A stretch of 38,356 nucleotides of DNA from Verrucomicrobiaceae bacterium. GTDB lineage: Bacteria > Verrucomicrobiota > Verrucomicrobiia > Chthoniobacterales > JAATET01. The position numbers were made by a program, and so were the translations under genes. Positions 8,242 through 16,477 of this stretch are shown piece by piece. Numbering within the stretch: the first letter of the stretch is position 1; each line of letters begins with the position of its first letter. Below the pieces are notes generated by a model, which had not been told where the DNA came from, searched no databases, and was given only the letters and a program-made list of their open reading frames with translations. Location of the stretch: positions 1 through 38,356 of the forward strand of contig JAIYAZ010000122.1 in NCBI GenBank assembly GCA_027488755.1, in the 5' to 3' direction.

Positions 8242-9700
8242 GGCGCATCGAAAATCTCGCGCAGACGGTCTGATTTTTCAGCGGAAGGATCACTAATTTT
8301 CCCCCGTGGGCCTCGGTGATCGACCGGCAGATCGGCAGGCCCAGGCCGAGGCCTCCGGGTTTGGTCGTAAAAAAGGGCTCGAAGCAGCGGCCCAGGTCGG
8401 GGGTCGGGACCTGGGGGGGGATCGGGTTCACGACTTTCAGCACGACATCCCCGCCCCGCCGCGTCAAATGGACTTCGATCACCGCGGCCGACTCGGAGTC
8501 CTCGGGCTGCGGGCTGTTTTCAATCGCGTTCGAGATGAGGTTCAGCACGAGCTGGCCGAGTTGGACGGCGTCCCCGAGCACCGGGGTATCGCGATGGACC
8601 GCCTTCGGGACGAGGCGGACATTCCGGCGCTCGCCAAAGTGGCGCAGGGTTTCGATGGAATCCTCCACGATGCGGCTCAGCTCCACCGGCTTCAGCTCGG
8701 CCTCGTGGCGGATCGAGCGGCGCATGGCCTGCACGATGTCCGCCGCCTTGCGGGCGAGGTCCACGCATTTTTCGATGGCCTCGAGCGCCTCCGCGCGGTC
8801 CTTGGAATCCGCCAGAAACCTCCGGGCGGCCTGGCTGTAGGTGCTGAGGGCGGCCAGCGGCTGATTCAGCTCATGCGCCAGCCGGCCGGCGACCTCCGAG
8901 GCGGAGGCCAGCCGCAGGGCCATGGCCAGTTGCTCGTCGCGCAGCGAGTTGTCCCGCTCGCGTTGGACGCGTTCGGTGACCCAGGAATACACGCCGATCA
9001 ACCGCGTCGGGGCGCCCTCCGGACTCCGCGTCACCACGCGCCCCCGGCTTTCGATGAACACGTAGGGGCGGTTTTCCGCGGGCCATTGCCGGACCACCGT
9101 GCGGTAGTTGTCGTCGCCCGTTTTGGAGATGCGCTCCAACTCCGCCGCGGCGTAGTGCCGGTCGTCGGGATGCACGGTCGCCGAGGCGTCCTCCGCCCGC
9201 ATGAAGAGGCTGACCGGTCGGTAGCCCTGGTCGTTTTCGAAGGCGGCGTTGAAAACCACCTCACCGGTCACCACGTTCCAGTCCCAAAAAAACAGGTCGG
9301 CGGCCTGCATCGCGAGCGACAGCCGGTGCGCGTCCAGCCGGGCCAGCCGCCGCGCTTCGTCCTGCCGATGGAGTTCCACCCTCGCCTGAACGGCGGCGAG
9401 AAAGTCCCGCTGCGGGGAGGGTTTTGTCCGCGGGGCGGGAGGGGCGTCGCCGTGCCCGACGGCAAGATGGCCCGGCCGACGGCCCTTCTGCGGGGCCACA
9501 AACTTCAAGGTCGCGGGAAGGCCGATGCGGCGTTTCCATTTGTTGAGCAGAAGGGAATCCGCGGCGGACTCGACGGTGAACTCCACCGGCCGGCCTTGGA
9601 GGCGCGGCGCGGCGCGGCTCACTTCTTTCCATGCCGCGAGGATTTGGCCGTCCAGATACTTCGGAAGAGAGGTCTTCGTTCCCATCTGCGGGGCGATCAT
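8222..9700 (-). CDS. PAS-domain sensor histidine kinase
   Basis: Cytoplasmic sensor kinase of 492 residues with no membrane segment. Residues 1-100 are a Pro/Arg-rich region I do not recognise; about 125-245 is a PAS domain ([15 protein letters not shown] to [10 protein letters not shown]); the H-box is around H276 ([20 protein letters not shown]); the ATPase domain has N-box [12 protein letters not shown]-box CFEPFFTTK and G2 box GLGLGLP. H-box and F/G2 boxes resemble FixL/DctB-type kinases. The G1 box, normally DxGxG, reads VVNPIPP here, an odd loss that may weaken ATP binding. It pairs with the overlapping response regulator. I see no evidence that the PAS domain binds haem. Start may be 15 bp later at an internal ATG. 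Confidence 0.9.
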   Translation of the reverse strand: MIAPQMGTKTSLPKYLDGQILAAWKEVSRAAPRLQGRPVEFTVESAADSLLLNKWKRRIGLPATLKFVAPQKGRRPGHLAVGHGDAPPAPRTKPSPQRDFLAAVQARVELHRQDEARRLARLDAHRLSLAMQAADLFFWDWNVVTGEVVFNAAFENDQGYRPVSLFMRAEDASATVHPDDRHYAAAELERISKTGDDNYRTVVRQWPAENRPYVFIESRGRVVTRSPEGAPTRLIGVYSWVTERVQRERDNSLRDEQLAMALRLASASEVAGRLAHELNQPLAALSTYSQAARRFLADSKDRAEALEAIEKCVDLARKAADIVQAMRRSIRHEAELKPVELSRIVEDSIETLRHFGERRNVRLVPKAVHRDTPVLGDAVQLGQLVLNLISNAIENSPQPEDSESAAVIEVHLTRRGGDVVLKVVNPIPPQVPTPDLGRCFEPFFTTKPGGLGLGLPICRSITEAHGGKLVILPLKNQTVCARFSMRHEKIPA

Positions 9701-9754
9701 CGCGAAGGTCCGGGGGCAAGGGAATCCTAACTTTTCCCGGCGGGATGCGCAAAG

Positions 9755-9781
9755 TGCGGAGGTCGTAGACCGCCGCTACAG
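9755..9781. repeat. Dispersed GGCGGTC-type palindrome, copy 1
   Basis: Imperfect palindrome GCGGAGGTC-GTA-GACCGCCGC followed by TACAG, with one mismatch between the arms, in the 137-bp gap between the kinase and the C39-like gene. It matches copy 2 at 14416-14442 including the downstream GCTACAG, so it is a REP-like dispersed element rather than a gene-specific operator. Confidence 0.6.
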
Positions 9782-9837
9782 ATCCTGGGGTAGCATGGCG
9801 CTTGAACCTGGGGGTTTCTGTTCGTAGCAAGTCGGGG

Positions 9838-10573
9838 ATGAAACGCTGCGCGCCGACGGGATGGGTTTTTGTGGTTGGGGTCGGAGTCGCGGTGGGGGGG
9901 GCTGATGAGTTGCGCGGGGCCGTGGGGAGGGGCCGCGGGCGATGGGGGTCAGCCGAAGGAGGAATGGGCGGAGAGCGATCGGCCGCTTAAAGGGTATCCG
10001 GGGCAGAAAACGGGTCTGATGCAGGGTGCCGACACGGTGTGGGCGGCGCGGTTGATCGGGCCGCAGGAGTATTTTGCCCAGCCGAACGATTGGACGTGCA
10101 GCGCGTCGTCTTACATCATGGTTTATCGCGCGTTGACCGGGCGGGATCTTCCCCTGAGTGAGGTGGTGGCCCGAACCGGGGCGAAGCCGGGCGTGGGCGC
10201 GGAAAATCGTCGGGTCGTCGAAGCGATGAAAATGTTGGGGCCGAAGTATGAAGTGATCAGCGGCCAGGCATCGACCCACTCGGCGAGCGAGAGTCGGATC
10301 GAGGCGGCGGAGAAAGCGGCGGAGCATGCGGTGCTCACGCGGTTGCTCCGGGAGGGGTATCTGGTGATTCTGAATTTTCGCAATACGGAGGACCATGGCG
10401 GCCACTATGGAGTGCTCCAAGGGTTGAACGGCCGGGCGATCCAGATTGCGGACCCGTATTATGGCCGGGTTTCCGTTCTGCCGTGGGAGGACTTCGATTA
10501 TCGCAGCGGCTATAGCGATCCCGTGCGACACGGCTGGTATGTCGCGGTGCGGCCGAAGCCAGGGGCGGGTTAA
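9838..10573 (+). CDS. C39-like cysteine peptidase lipoprotein, frameshifted at G8 tract
   Basis: The main frame encodes a papain-fold C39-like protein: the oxyanion Gln and catalytic Cys in QPNDWTCSASSY, catalytic His in GGHYGVLQGL, and Asp in IADPYYG. Such domains cleave peptides or act as secreted proteases or toxin processors; the substrate here is unknown. In that frame the first ATG is at 9905, with no export signal. ATG 9838 in another frame starts a signal peptide (MKRCAPTGWVFVVGVGVAVG). Removing one G from the eight at 9894-9901 joins both frames and creates the lipobox LMSC directly after the hydrophobic stretch. Thus the intact product is very probably a lipoprotein. The G8 may be a sequencing error, a mutation or a phase-variable switch. 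The stop overlaps the next convergent stop at TTAA. Confidence 0.75.
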
Positions 10574-11421
10574 AAGGTGCCGGTGAGGGTGAGTTTGGTG
10601 GGTTTGGATTTGCGGCCGGTGGTTTTGTTGACGGCGACGAGGGTGAGGGTGTTTTTACCGGGGCGGAGGGGGGCGACGCGGAGCTTCCAGGTGGTGCCTT
10701 TGACGGGGAGGGTTTTGAATTTTTTGCCGCCGTTGAGGGACCACTGGATGCTGGTGGTGTTGGTGGCGGTGCCTTTGAGGAGGTAGCTGGGGCCGCGGGC
10801 GAGGAAGGTTTTTCCGGTGGCTTTGACGGAAGGCGGGCGGATGTCGGTGAGGGTGCCGAGGAATTCCGCGGAGAGGATGCCGCTGGTTTTGTGGGCGAGG
10901 CGGGTGCTGCTGGTGGGGGCGACGCCGTAAATGCGGACGACGTAGGGGGCGGCGCTGGTGGCGGTCGCGTTGCCGAGGGGGATGGTCCAGGTGGTATTTG
11001 ACTGGCCGGAGGGGACTTCGAGGGTGGCGAGGTCGTTGGTGTAGGCGTCGGTGGAGGCGCGGGCGGTGAGGGAGAGGTTGCCGGAGGTGCTAGCGGCACC
11101 GAAGTCGAGGGTGCGGAGGGTAAGGCGGTAGCCGGGTTTGGCGGCGAGGCGGTATTCGAGGTATTTCGCGGGGTCGGGGGAGCCGTTGGTGCTCCAGTTG
11201 GTCCAGGCCTTGTCGGTGCCGCTGGCGGGGGTGACGCCGGCGAAGAAGAAGAGCGAGCCGGTGGCGTTGACGGCCAGGTCCGTGTAGTTCGGCGAGGTGG
11301 GGCCGGTGACGAAGGTGGCATTCCCGGTATACCAGATCGCGAGGGTGGTCGCTTGGGCGTGGGCGGAAGGAGCGAGGGGCGCAGCGAGGAGGGCGAGGGC
11401 GAGGAGGAGCGGGCGGATCAT
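10570..11421 (-). CDS. Secreted beta-rich protein with shared C-terminal domain (paralog A)
   Basis: A protein of 283 residues with a clear signal peptide (MIRPLLLALALLAAPLAPSAHA). The body, about 25-195, begins LAIWYTGNATFVTG and contains YLEYRLAAKPGYRLTL, GAASTSGNLSLTAR and YVVRIYGV, like an exported beta-sandwich. The last ~85 residues (SYLLKGTATNTTSIQWSLNG to LRPGKNTLTLVAVNK) resemble the C-terminal domain of the propeller and SGNH proteins nearby. It is a close paralog of the gene at 11787-12650. The start at 11421 is chosen because the longer frame upstream is low-complexity Pro/Ser and overlaps other genes. Function unknown. Confidence 0.8.
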   Translation of the reverse strand: MIRPLLLALALLAAPLAPSAHAQATTLAIWYTGNATFVTGPTSPNYTDLAVNATGSLFFFAGVTPASGTDKAWTNWSTNGSPDPAKYLEYRLAAKPGYRLTLRTLDFGAASTSGNLSLTARASTDAYTNDLATLEVPSGQSNTTWTIPLGNATATSAAPYVVRIYGVAPTSSTRLAHKTSGILSAEFLGTLTDIRPPSVKATGKTFLARGPSYLLKGTATNTTSIQWSLNGGKKFKTLPVKGTTWKLRVAPLRPGKNTLTLVAVNKTTGRKSKPTKLTLTGTF

Positions 11422-11500
11422 GAGAGTTAGGGAGCCGGGGAGGAGTCTTGAGCAAGATCGGCAATCTAGCAAGGGCCAAGCAGAAGGGCGGGGTTGGGGG

Positions 11501-11779
11501 CTAGAGGAGTCCGTGGCGGGTGAAGAGGGTGGTGACGAGGGCGCGGGCGTGGGGGAGGGAGATGTGGGTGTCGTAGACGAGGGCGTGGGGGCCATCGAGG
11601 AGGGCGTAGGAGGCGACGCCGAGGGTGTAGGCGCCGTCGTCGAGCCAGTTGGGACGGGCGGCGTAGGCGCGGCGGCCGGGGATGCGGCCGTCGTAGAAGG
11701 CGAGGAGGTGGGGGGCGGGCCGGAGGACGCGCAGGGTGGAGCCGAGGGGGGCGAGGAGGGGCTCCGGTGGGGGCGACAC
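11501..11779 (-). pseudogene. Truncated metallo-beta-lactamase-fold hydrolase with class D 3' end
   Basis: From a GTG at 11779 the frame gives 92 residues. About 15-75 (LLAFYDGRIPGRRAY, NWLDDGAYTLGVASYALLDG, ALVYDTHISLPHAR) look like the N-terminus of MBL-fold hydrolases, just before the usual HxHxDH metal motif. That motif and the rest of the enzyme are absent. Instead the frame ends ARALVTTLFTRHGLL-stop, nearly the same as the end of the class D beta-lactamase (ARALVTALFTRHGLL). At DNA level 11501-11550 matches 14451-14500 at 46 of 50 positions and the similarity ends abruptly. This is most simply a gene remnant fused to a copied gene end. It lies between two paralogous secreted-protein genes. 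Confidence 0.65.
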
Positions 11780-11786
11780 GGGCGGG

Positions 11787-12650
11787 TCAGCGGAGGATGG
11801 TGACCTTGTAGGGCCGGGATTTCTGGCCGGTGGCGGTGTTGATGGCGACGAGGGAGAGGGTGTTTTTGCCGGGGCGGAGGGGCGCGACGCGGAGCTGCCA
11901 GGTGCGGCCGTTGACGGGGAGGGTCCGGGGTATATTGGTGCCGTTGAGGCTCCACTGGATGGCCGTGGTTTTGGTGGACGTGCCTTTGAGGAGGAAGCTG
12001 GGGGCGGTCGACGAGAAGGTTTTGCCGGAGGTCTCAAGCGAAGGGGGGCGGATATCGGCGAAACTACCGAGGAACGCGGCGGAGAAGATGCCGGCCGAGG
12101 TGTTGTCGATGCCGGGGGTCATGTTGACGAGGCGGGTGCTGCTGGAGGAGGCAACGCCGTAGATGCGGACCGTGTAGGGGGTGCCGGCAGGGACCGTGGC
12201 GGAGCCGAGGGGAATGTCCCAGGCGACTTTGTTCTGATCGGAAATGACCGGGAGCGTTGCGACTACGGTCGAAAAGTTGTCCGCCGAAGTTCGGGCGGTG
12301 AGGGTAAGGTTGCCCGAAGTGCTGGCGGCTCCGAAGGTAAGCGCGCTTAGGGAGAGGCGGTAGCCGGGGCTGGCTGCGAGCCGGTATTCGAGATACTTGC
12401 CGGTGTCCGGGGAATCGGTGGTGCTCCAGTTGGTCCAGGAGCTGTAGCTGCCGGCGGGGGTTAGGCCGGAGAAGATAAACGCGGAGGTTTGGCGGTCAAT
12501 GGCCGAAAACTCAAAGATATCTGGTGGGGTGGGGCTGGTGACGAGGGTGAAATTGCGGGCATACCACACGGCAAGGCTGTTGGTCTGCGCAGGGATGTCC
12601 GCAGTGACCGAAGCGAAGGCGAGGCCGAGAGCGACGAGGCAACGGAGCAT
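11787..12650 (-). CDS. Secreted beta-rich protein with shared C-terminal domain (paralog B)
   Basis: A 287-residue exported protein; ATG 12650 (MLRCLVALGLAFASVTADIP) gives a good signal peptide, and an ATG 30 bp upstream adds a polar leader. It aligns with paralog A from end to end: LAVWYARNFTLVTSP, YSSWTNWSTTDSPDTGKYLE, FGAASTSGNLTLTARTSADN, YTVRIYGVASSSSTRL, and the tail FLLKGTSTKTTAIQWSLNG with LRPGKNTLSLVAINTATGQ. The pair probably arose by tandem duplication, with the MBL remnant now between them. The tail resembles the C-terminal domain of the SGNH and propeller proteins in the block. Function unknown; an extracellular binding or structural role is likely. Confidence 0.82.
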   Translation of the reverse strand: MLRCLVALGLAFASVTADIPAQTNSLAVWYARNFTLVTSPTPPDIFEFSAIDRQTSAFIFSGLTPAGSYSSWTNWSTTDSPDTGKYLEYRLAASPGYRLSLSALTFGAASTSGNLTLTARTSADNFSTVVATLPVISDQNKVAWDIPLGSATVPAGTPYTVRIYGVASSSSTRLVNMTPGIDNTSAGIFSAAFLGSFADIRPPSLETSGKTFSSTAPSFLLKGTSTKTTAIQWSLNGTNIPRTLPVNGRTWQLRVAPLRPGKNTLSLVAINTATGQKSRPYKVTILR

Positions 12651-12823
12651 ATGGGGGGAACGTTGGACTAAGTTTTGCACTGCTCACCCGAAGAACAAGA
12701 CCAAACCCGCCGAGTTGGATTGGTGAGCACTGCGTTGTCGGAGAAAACGGGGACAACGACGCTGGCCCGGCCAGGCATGACGTGCGGCGGACCTCTCCAC
12801 CAAGCGGGGGATTCAGGCCGGCG

Positions 12824-14179
12824 CTACAGGGAGCGGACGGTGACCGTGGTCTCGGTGGTGGCGCCGGACTCGCTGGTGGCGCGGAGGGTGAGCTTGGCGG
12901 GGGCGCCGGGCTTGAGGCCGCGGAGGGTGATGTTCCAGTTCGCCGCGGAGCCGCTGGCGCGTTTGTAGGGGCCGGTGAGACCGAGGCGGAACTCGATGAG
13001 CGTGGCGTTGGTGCTGGTGCCTTTGAGGATGAGGTTGCCGCGGCGGGCGGTGGCGTTTTTGGGCGCGGTGATGGTGGGCGCGGGCGGCGGGGTGGTGAGG
13101 TAACCGAGGTCTTCCCAGAGTTTACCGGCGAGGTATTGGGAGCAGGTGAACGACTCGTGGATGCCGTCGCCCTGCCAATTGTTGGTGACCATGTTGGCGT
13201 AGCTGCCGATGAGGCCGTAGCCGTCGAAGTAGTAGCCGCCGCGGGCGGTGGCGTGGGCTTCAAGGATGGTGTTTTCGGCGGCCTGTTTGGTTTGGTTGGG
13301 GTCCTGGTCGGGGGTGAGCGGGGAGGAGCCGACGAAGATCCATTCGGTGGTGGGTTTGGCCTCGTCGAAGATGTCGCGGAAGTCTTCGAGGGCTTCGGCG
13401 TAGTAGGAGGGGTCTTCCTTCATTTCGAAGAAGGCGAGGTCGAGGTCGAGTTCGCGGAGGTAGTCGATGAGGATGTCGCGGTCGCCGCTGATGGCGGTGG
13501 GCAGGGCGAGCCCGCCGCGGTCGAGGGAGCGGAAGGTGACGCCGGGGGCGGAGAGGTTGCGGAAGATGGGGCGCAGGGGGATGCGGACCGGGCCACCGCT
13601 GAGGTGGACGAAGCGGACGCGGGTCATTTGGAAGGGTTTGTTGAGGACGATTTTGCCCCAGCCGCGGGAGGGGGCGGCGCAGTCGACGTTGAGGGAGCCG
13701 GGTTCGTCGGTCCAGGTGGCGTTGCCCCAGCCGATGGCGCGCTGGACCTTGAAGCGGCCGAGGGTGGGGCCCTTTTCGTAGTAGAGGACGGTGCGGGTCG
13801 CGGCAACCCAGCCGCCGCCGCTGCCGAACCAGACCGAGCCGCCGGCGTTGAGGGTGAAGATTTCGCCGGTGAAGGAGTAGGCGTTGTCCCAAGGGAGCGC
13901 GAGCGTGCCTTTGCTGACGGTGGCGTTGCCTTCGAGGACGTAGGTAAGGATGCCGTCGGTGGCTTTCGGGAAGACGGCTTCGAACCAGGGACGGATGATC
14001 TTGGGTTTGTTGTTGGCGACGGAGTCCCCGACGATGCCGATATTGACCTGCACTTTCTTTTTGGCGGCCACCTGCTTGAGTTTGGCGTAGGTGCGGGCCA
14101 GCTCGGGAGACTCCTCGTAAGCGTTGGCGGTGGCGTGGATGACGCTAAGCAGTAACAGAATGCAGAATAGATGTTTCAT
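12824..14179 (-). CDS. Secreted SGNH/GDSL-type hydrolase with C-terminal beta domain
   Basis: A protein of 451 residues with an N-terminal signal peptide (MKHLFCILLLLSVIHATANA). The SGNH block I is GIVGDSVANN with nucleophile S53; block V is DGIHES, giving the Asp/His pair; SGGPVRIPL and WIFVGSSPLTPDQ lie between. The catalytic part, about 40-370, probably deacylates an extracellular ester such as an acylated polysaccharide; substrate unknown. The last ~80 residues (APKNATARRGNLILKGTSTN to ETTVTVRSL) are nearly the same domain as in the four propeller proteins. ATG 14179 is chosen over one 51 bp upstream because it begins the signal peptide. A 270-bp gap with palindromes lies upstream. Confidence 0.85.
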   Translation of the reverse strand: MKHLFCILLLLSVIHATANAYEESPELARTYAKLKQVAAKKKVQVNIGIVGDSVANNKPKIIRPWFEAVFPKATDGILTYVLEGNATVSKGTLALPWDNAYSFTGEIFTLNAGGSVWFGSGGGWVAATRTVLYYEKGPTLGRFKVQRAIGWGNATWTDEPGSLNVDCAAPSRGWGKIVLNKPFQMTRVRFVHLSGGPVRIPLRPIFRNLSAPGVTFRSLDRGGLALPTAISGDRDILIDYLRELDLDLAFFEMKEDPSYYAEALEDFRDIFDEAKPTTEWIFVGSSPLTPDQDPNQTKQAAENTILEAHATARGGYYFDGYGLIGSYANMVTNNWQGDGIHESFTCSQYLAGKLWEDLGYLTTPPPAPTITAPKNATARRGNLILKGTSTNATLIEFRLGLTGPYKRASGSAANWNITLRGLKPGAPAKLTLRATSESGATTETTVTVRSL

Positions 14180-14360
14180 TTTCCCCCCCAGGAACAGGCG
14201 GGAGGAAAGCAAACGGGCGGTTAATGGCAATCAAAAAATGCAGAAGACCTTAATTGACGTTAAATGAGGGTTCTGGGCGCGGCGGGGGTGAATTGCCGTA
14301 AGCAGTTGGATGATAAGGGGTTTGGGTGAGGGCTGCACGGGCAATCCAAACGCCAATAAG

Positions 14361-14387
14361 GGCGGCGGGGGGAGACCGCCGCTCCAG
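14361..14387. repeat. Dispersed palindrome, degenerate copy 3
   Basis: GGCGGCGGGGGGAGACCGCCG followed by CTCCAG resembles copies 1 and 2 (GACCGCCGCTACAG) with a disrupted left arm. It lies 29 bp from copy 2 in the same gap between the SGNH and class D genes. Confidence 0.35.
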
Positions 14388-14415
14388 GAGCAGAGGGGGG
14401 CGGCTGGTAGGGGGG

Positions 14416-14442
14416 TTCGGCGGTCATAGACCGCCGCTACAG
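14416..14442. repeat. Dispersed GGCGGTC-type palindrome, copy 2
   Basis: Perfect palindrome CGGCGGTC-ATA-GACCGCCG followed by CTACAG, 9 bp past the class D stop codon. It shares the right arm and CTACAG with copy 1 at 9755-9781. It may serve as a transcription-end hairpin, but its recurrence marks it as a mobile or REP-like element. Confidence 0.65.
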
Positions 14443-14450
14443 GGGGGGCT

Positions 14451-15221
14451 TTAAAGGAGGCCGTGGCGGGTGAAGAGGGCGGTGACGAGGGCGCGGGCGT
14501 TTTTGCCGGTGGCGTCGGGGCGGTCGGTGAGGGCGCAGGCGAAGACGAGGGTGCGGCCTCCGGTGATGAGGGTGCCGACGAACCAGCCGGTGGCGGGGGT
14601 GGTTTTGCCGGGGGAGCCGGTGCCGGTTTTGCCGGAGAGGGTGCCGCGGGGCGTTTTTTCGGCGAGCATGATGGTCTCCAGGGCGGCGAGGGTGGCGGGC
14701 GAGAAGGGGAGGGCGCCGGTGATGAGGCGGCGGAGGAGGTCGGCCTGCTGGTCCGCGGAGATGAGGAGGGGGGTGCGGTCGGGGGCGGGGAGCCAGAAAA
14801 CGTCGGGGCCGGAGGTGGTGTCGCGGTTGCCGTAGTCGAGGCGTTTCAGCCAGTCGTTCATCCGCGCGGGGCCGATGCGGCGGGCGAGGGCCTGGTAGGC
14901 GGGGACGCAGGAGGCGGCGTAGGCCTGGCGGAGGGTGAGGTCGCGGTTCCAGTCGGGGTAGGGGCGGGTGACGCCGTCCCATTTCCAGAAGGGTTCGTCG
15001 GGGGATTTGAGGAGGCCGAGTTCGAGGCCGAGGGCGGTGTTCCAGATTTTGAAGGTGGAACAGGGAGGGAGCGGGGTGGCGGCGAGGGCGGGGTCGTGGC
15101 GGAGGGTTTCGCCGGTGGCGGCGTCGAGGAGGACGAGGGTGCCGGGGCGGTCGCCGAAGGCGGTGGTGAGGTCGGCGGCGGTGAGGGGGAGCGCGGCGGC
15201 GGCGAGGAGGGCGAGGAGCAT
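14451..15221 (-). CDS. Class D beta-lactamase family (OXA-type)
   Basis: A protein of 256 residues beginning with a short signal peptide (MLLALLAAAALPLTAADL), hence predicted periplasmic. All class D motifs are present: S55-T-F-K58 (nucleophile Ser and the Lys that is carboxylated in active enzymes), S104-C-V106, Y130-G-N132 and K198-T-G200, plus a WxxAP-like WLPAP. It should hydrolyse beta-lactams by a serine acyl-enzyme; activity and spectrum cannot be read from sequence, and some family members act as sensors. It is 44 bp downstream of the coiled-coil protein gene, on the same strand as the propeller genes. Its last 50 bp are duplicated at 11501-11550. The ATG chosen starts the hydrophobic leader; the longer frame upstream overlaps the neighbour. 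Confidence 0.88.
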   Translation of the reverse strand: MLLALLAAAALPLTAADLTTAFGDRPGTLVLLDAATGETLRHDPALAATPLPPCSTFKIWNTALGLELGLLKSPDEPFWKWDGVTRPYPDWNRDLTLRQAYAASCVPAYQALARRIGPARMNDWLKRLDYGNRDTTSGPDVFWLPAPDRTPLLISADQQADLLRRLITGALPFSPATLAALETIMLAEKTPRGTLSGKTGTGSPGKTTPATGWFVGTLITGGRTLVFACALTDRPDATGKNARALVTALFTRHGLL

Positions 15222-15265
15222 GGGAAGGAGGGGGGCGGGCGCGGCGAACTCTGGAGGTTGCTTTT

Positions 15266-15586
15266 CTAGCGGGAGACCGGGGAGTAGGTTCGCGGCGGGG
15301 ATTTTTTCGCCTGGGCGGCCGGGCCGGTGGAGGTGGCCTGGAGGGAGGCGTAGCGCGGGGCGAGGGCGCGGGCCTGGGCGAGGGCGGCGCGGGAGAGCTG
15401 GCGGCGGGCTTCGAGTTGCCGGGTTAGCTCGGTTTGCTGGCGGAGGGTGGCGGTTTCCGCGCGCAGTTGGGCGATGGTCTGGTCCTGGCGGGCGGCGAGG
15501 GTTTGGTGGTGGCGATGTTGGAGAAACAACGCGCCGATGCAGATGAGCAGGGCCAGCAGGAGGGTCGGGACGAGCGGGGATTTCAT
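15266..15586 (-). CDS. Small single-pass membrane coiled-coil protein
   Basis: A 106-residue protein, not recognised. Residues 4-24 are one hydrophobic segment (LVPTLLLALLICIGALFLQ), followed by a helical, Gln/Glu/Arg/Ala-rich stretch (about 28-85) with heptad-like leucines (TIAQLRAETATLRQQTELTR) and a Pro/Ser/Lys-rich tail. It is probably anchored in the inner membrane with a coiled coil projecting outside. It lies 44 bp before the class D beta-lactamase gene and 115 bp after the next upstream gene. No function can be assigned. Confidence 0.65.
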   Translation of the reverse strand: MKSPLVPTLLLALLICIGALFLQHRHHQTLAARQDQTIAQLRAETATLRQQTELTRQLEARRQLSRAALAQARALAPRYASLQATSTGPAAQAKKSPPRTYSPVSR

Positions 15587-15701
15587 GGGCGGTCAATGGC
15601 CGGCCGAAGCGTCCGCCCGATGGAGCCGGGCCGCAAGGACGATTCCCGGGTAAATCGGGGCCCGGGCGAAAGATGGGCGGGAACCCGGCGAGGGCGCTCC
15701 G

Positions 15702-16466
15702 CTAGAGCCAGTCGACGGTGAGGATCTGGTCGACGGAGACTTTGCCGCCGGCGGATTCGAGGTCTTCGACGGAGGTTTTCCAGCCGACGCGGCATTTGCG
15801 GCCTTCGTATTCCTGGGGGTCGGCGAGGACGCGCTCAAGGGCGGCGTCGGGTTTGAGGAGGAAGTAGGAGATTTCCTCGCCGGCGGCGGTGCGCATTTTC
15901 CAGTGGGCGTAGTCGCCCTGCTCGATGCCGAGGAAGGTGCCGGTGGTGGTTTTTCCGGCGGGGGCCTTGGCGGGCTGGGGGGCTTTGCCGTCGGCGGCCT
16001 TTTGCAGGGCGGCGGCGTAGGTGGCGGTGTCGGCGAGGAGTTTTTCGGTGAGGCCGGCGTAGTCTTCGCCGTGGGGGACGAAGGTTTTGTCGGTGCTGAG
16101 CCATTGGGCGATGGCGCCGTCGGCGAAGTAGAGGCGTTCCTCGATGGTTTTGCCGGTTTCGGAGTTTTTGCGGGTGGTGAAGACGAAGAGGGGCTGGCCG
16201 GCTTGGAGGTAGATTTCGTCGGTGCCGCCGGCGTTGCCGGGGGTGGCGTCGATGCGCAGGAGGGTGCCGTCTTCGCTCATCCACCCGGTGAGGCGGATGG
16301 GCCCGTCGGGGCCGGTGACGCTGGCTTTGACCTTTTGCAGGGAGTCGAGGCGGGCGTTGACGTCCTTGTAGAGGGCCTTGTGCGGGGCGGTGTCGACCTG
16401 CGCCAGGAGCGGGGCGGCCGAGGCGGCGAGGGCGACGAGGGCGGGAAGAAGGAGGCGACGGCGCAT
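15702..16466 (-). CDS. Secreted protein of unknown function
   Basis: A 254-residue exported protein (signal MRRRLLLPALVALAASAAPLLAQ). Mid-section features include IRLTGWMSEDGTLLRIDATP, FTTRKNSETGKTIEERLYF, and a Lys/Ala/Pro linker (KAPQPAKAPAGKTT) before a C-terminal domain ending GRKCRVGWKTSVEDLESAGG. No catalytic motif is recognised. The N-terminal half looks like a small beta-rich periplasmic domain that reports on a quantity (DEIYLQAGQPLFVF). It starts 11 bp after the last propeller gene, so it is probably the fifth gene of that transcription unit. The very long frame above it, to 18248, is a shadow. Confidence 0.7.
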   Translation of the reverse strand: MRRRLLLPALVALAASAAPLLAQVDTAPHKALYKDVNARLDSLQKVKASVTGPDGPIRLTGWMSEDGTLLRIDATPGNAGGTDEIYLQAGQPLFVFTTRKNSETGKTIEERLYFADGAIAQWLSTDKTFVPHGEDYAGLTEKLLADTATYAAALQKAADGKAPQPAKAPAGKTTTGTFLGIEQGDYAHWKMRTAAGEEISYFLLKPDAALERVLADPQEYEGRKCRVGWKTSVEDLESAGGKVSVDQILTVDWL

Positions 16467-16477
16467 GGGTGGCGGGG

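Noticed and set aside
8413-8420. G8 tract in the histidine kinase as a possible frameshift
   Set aside because: The kinase frame continues with recognisable N, F and G2 boxes on both sides, so the length is consistent with the frame.
8222-9700. Haem-based oxygen sensing by the PAS domain
   Set aside because: The H-box resembles FixL, but I see no secure haem-ligand histidine context in the PAS domain, so the claim was dropped.
12811-12831. Possible further copy of the dispersed palindrome (CCGGCGCTACAGG)
   Set aside because: Only the right flank resembles the repeat, and it includes the SGNH gene stop codon; there is no left arm.
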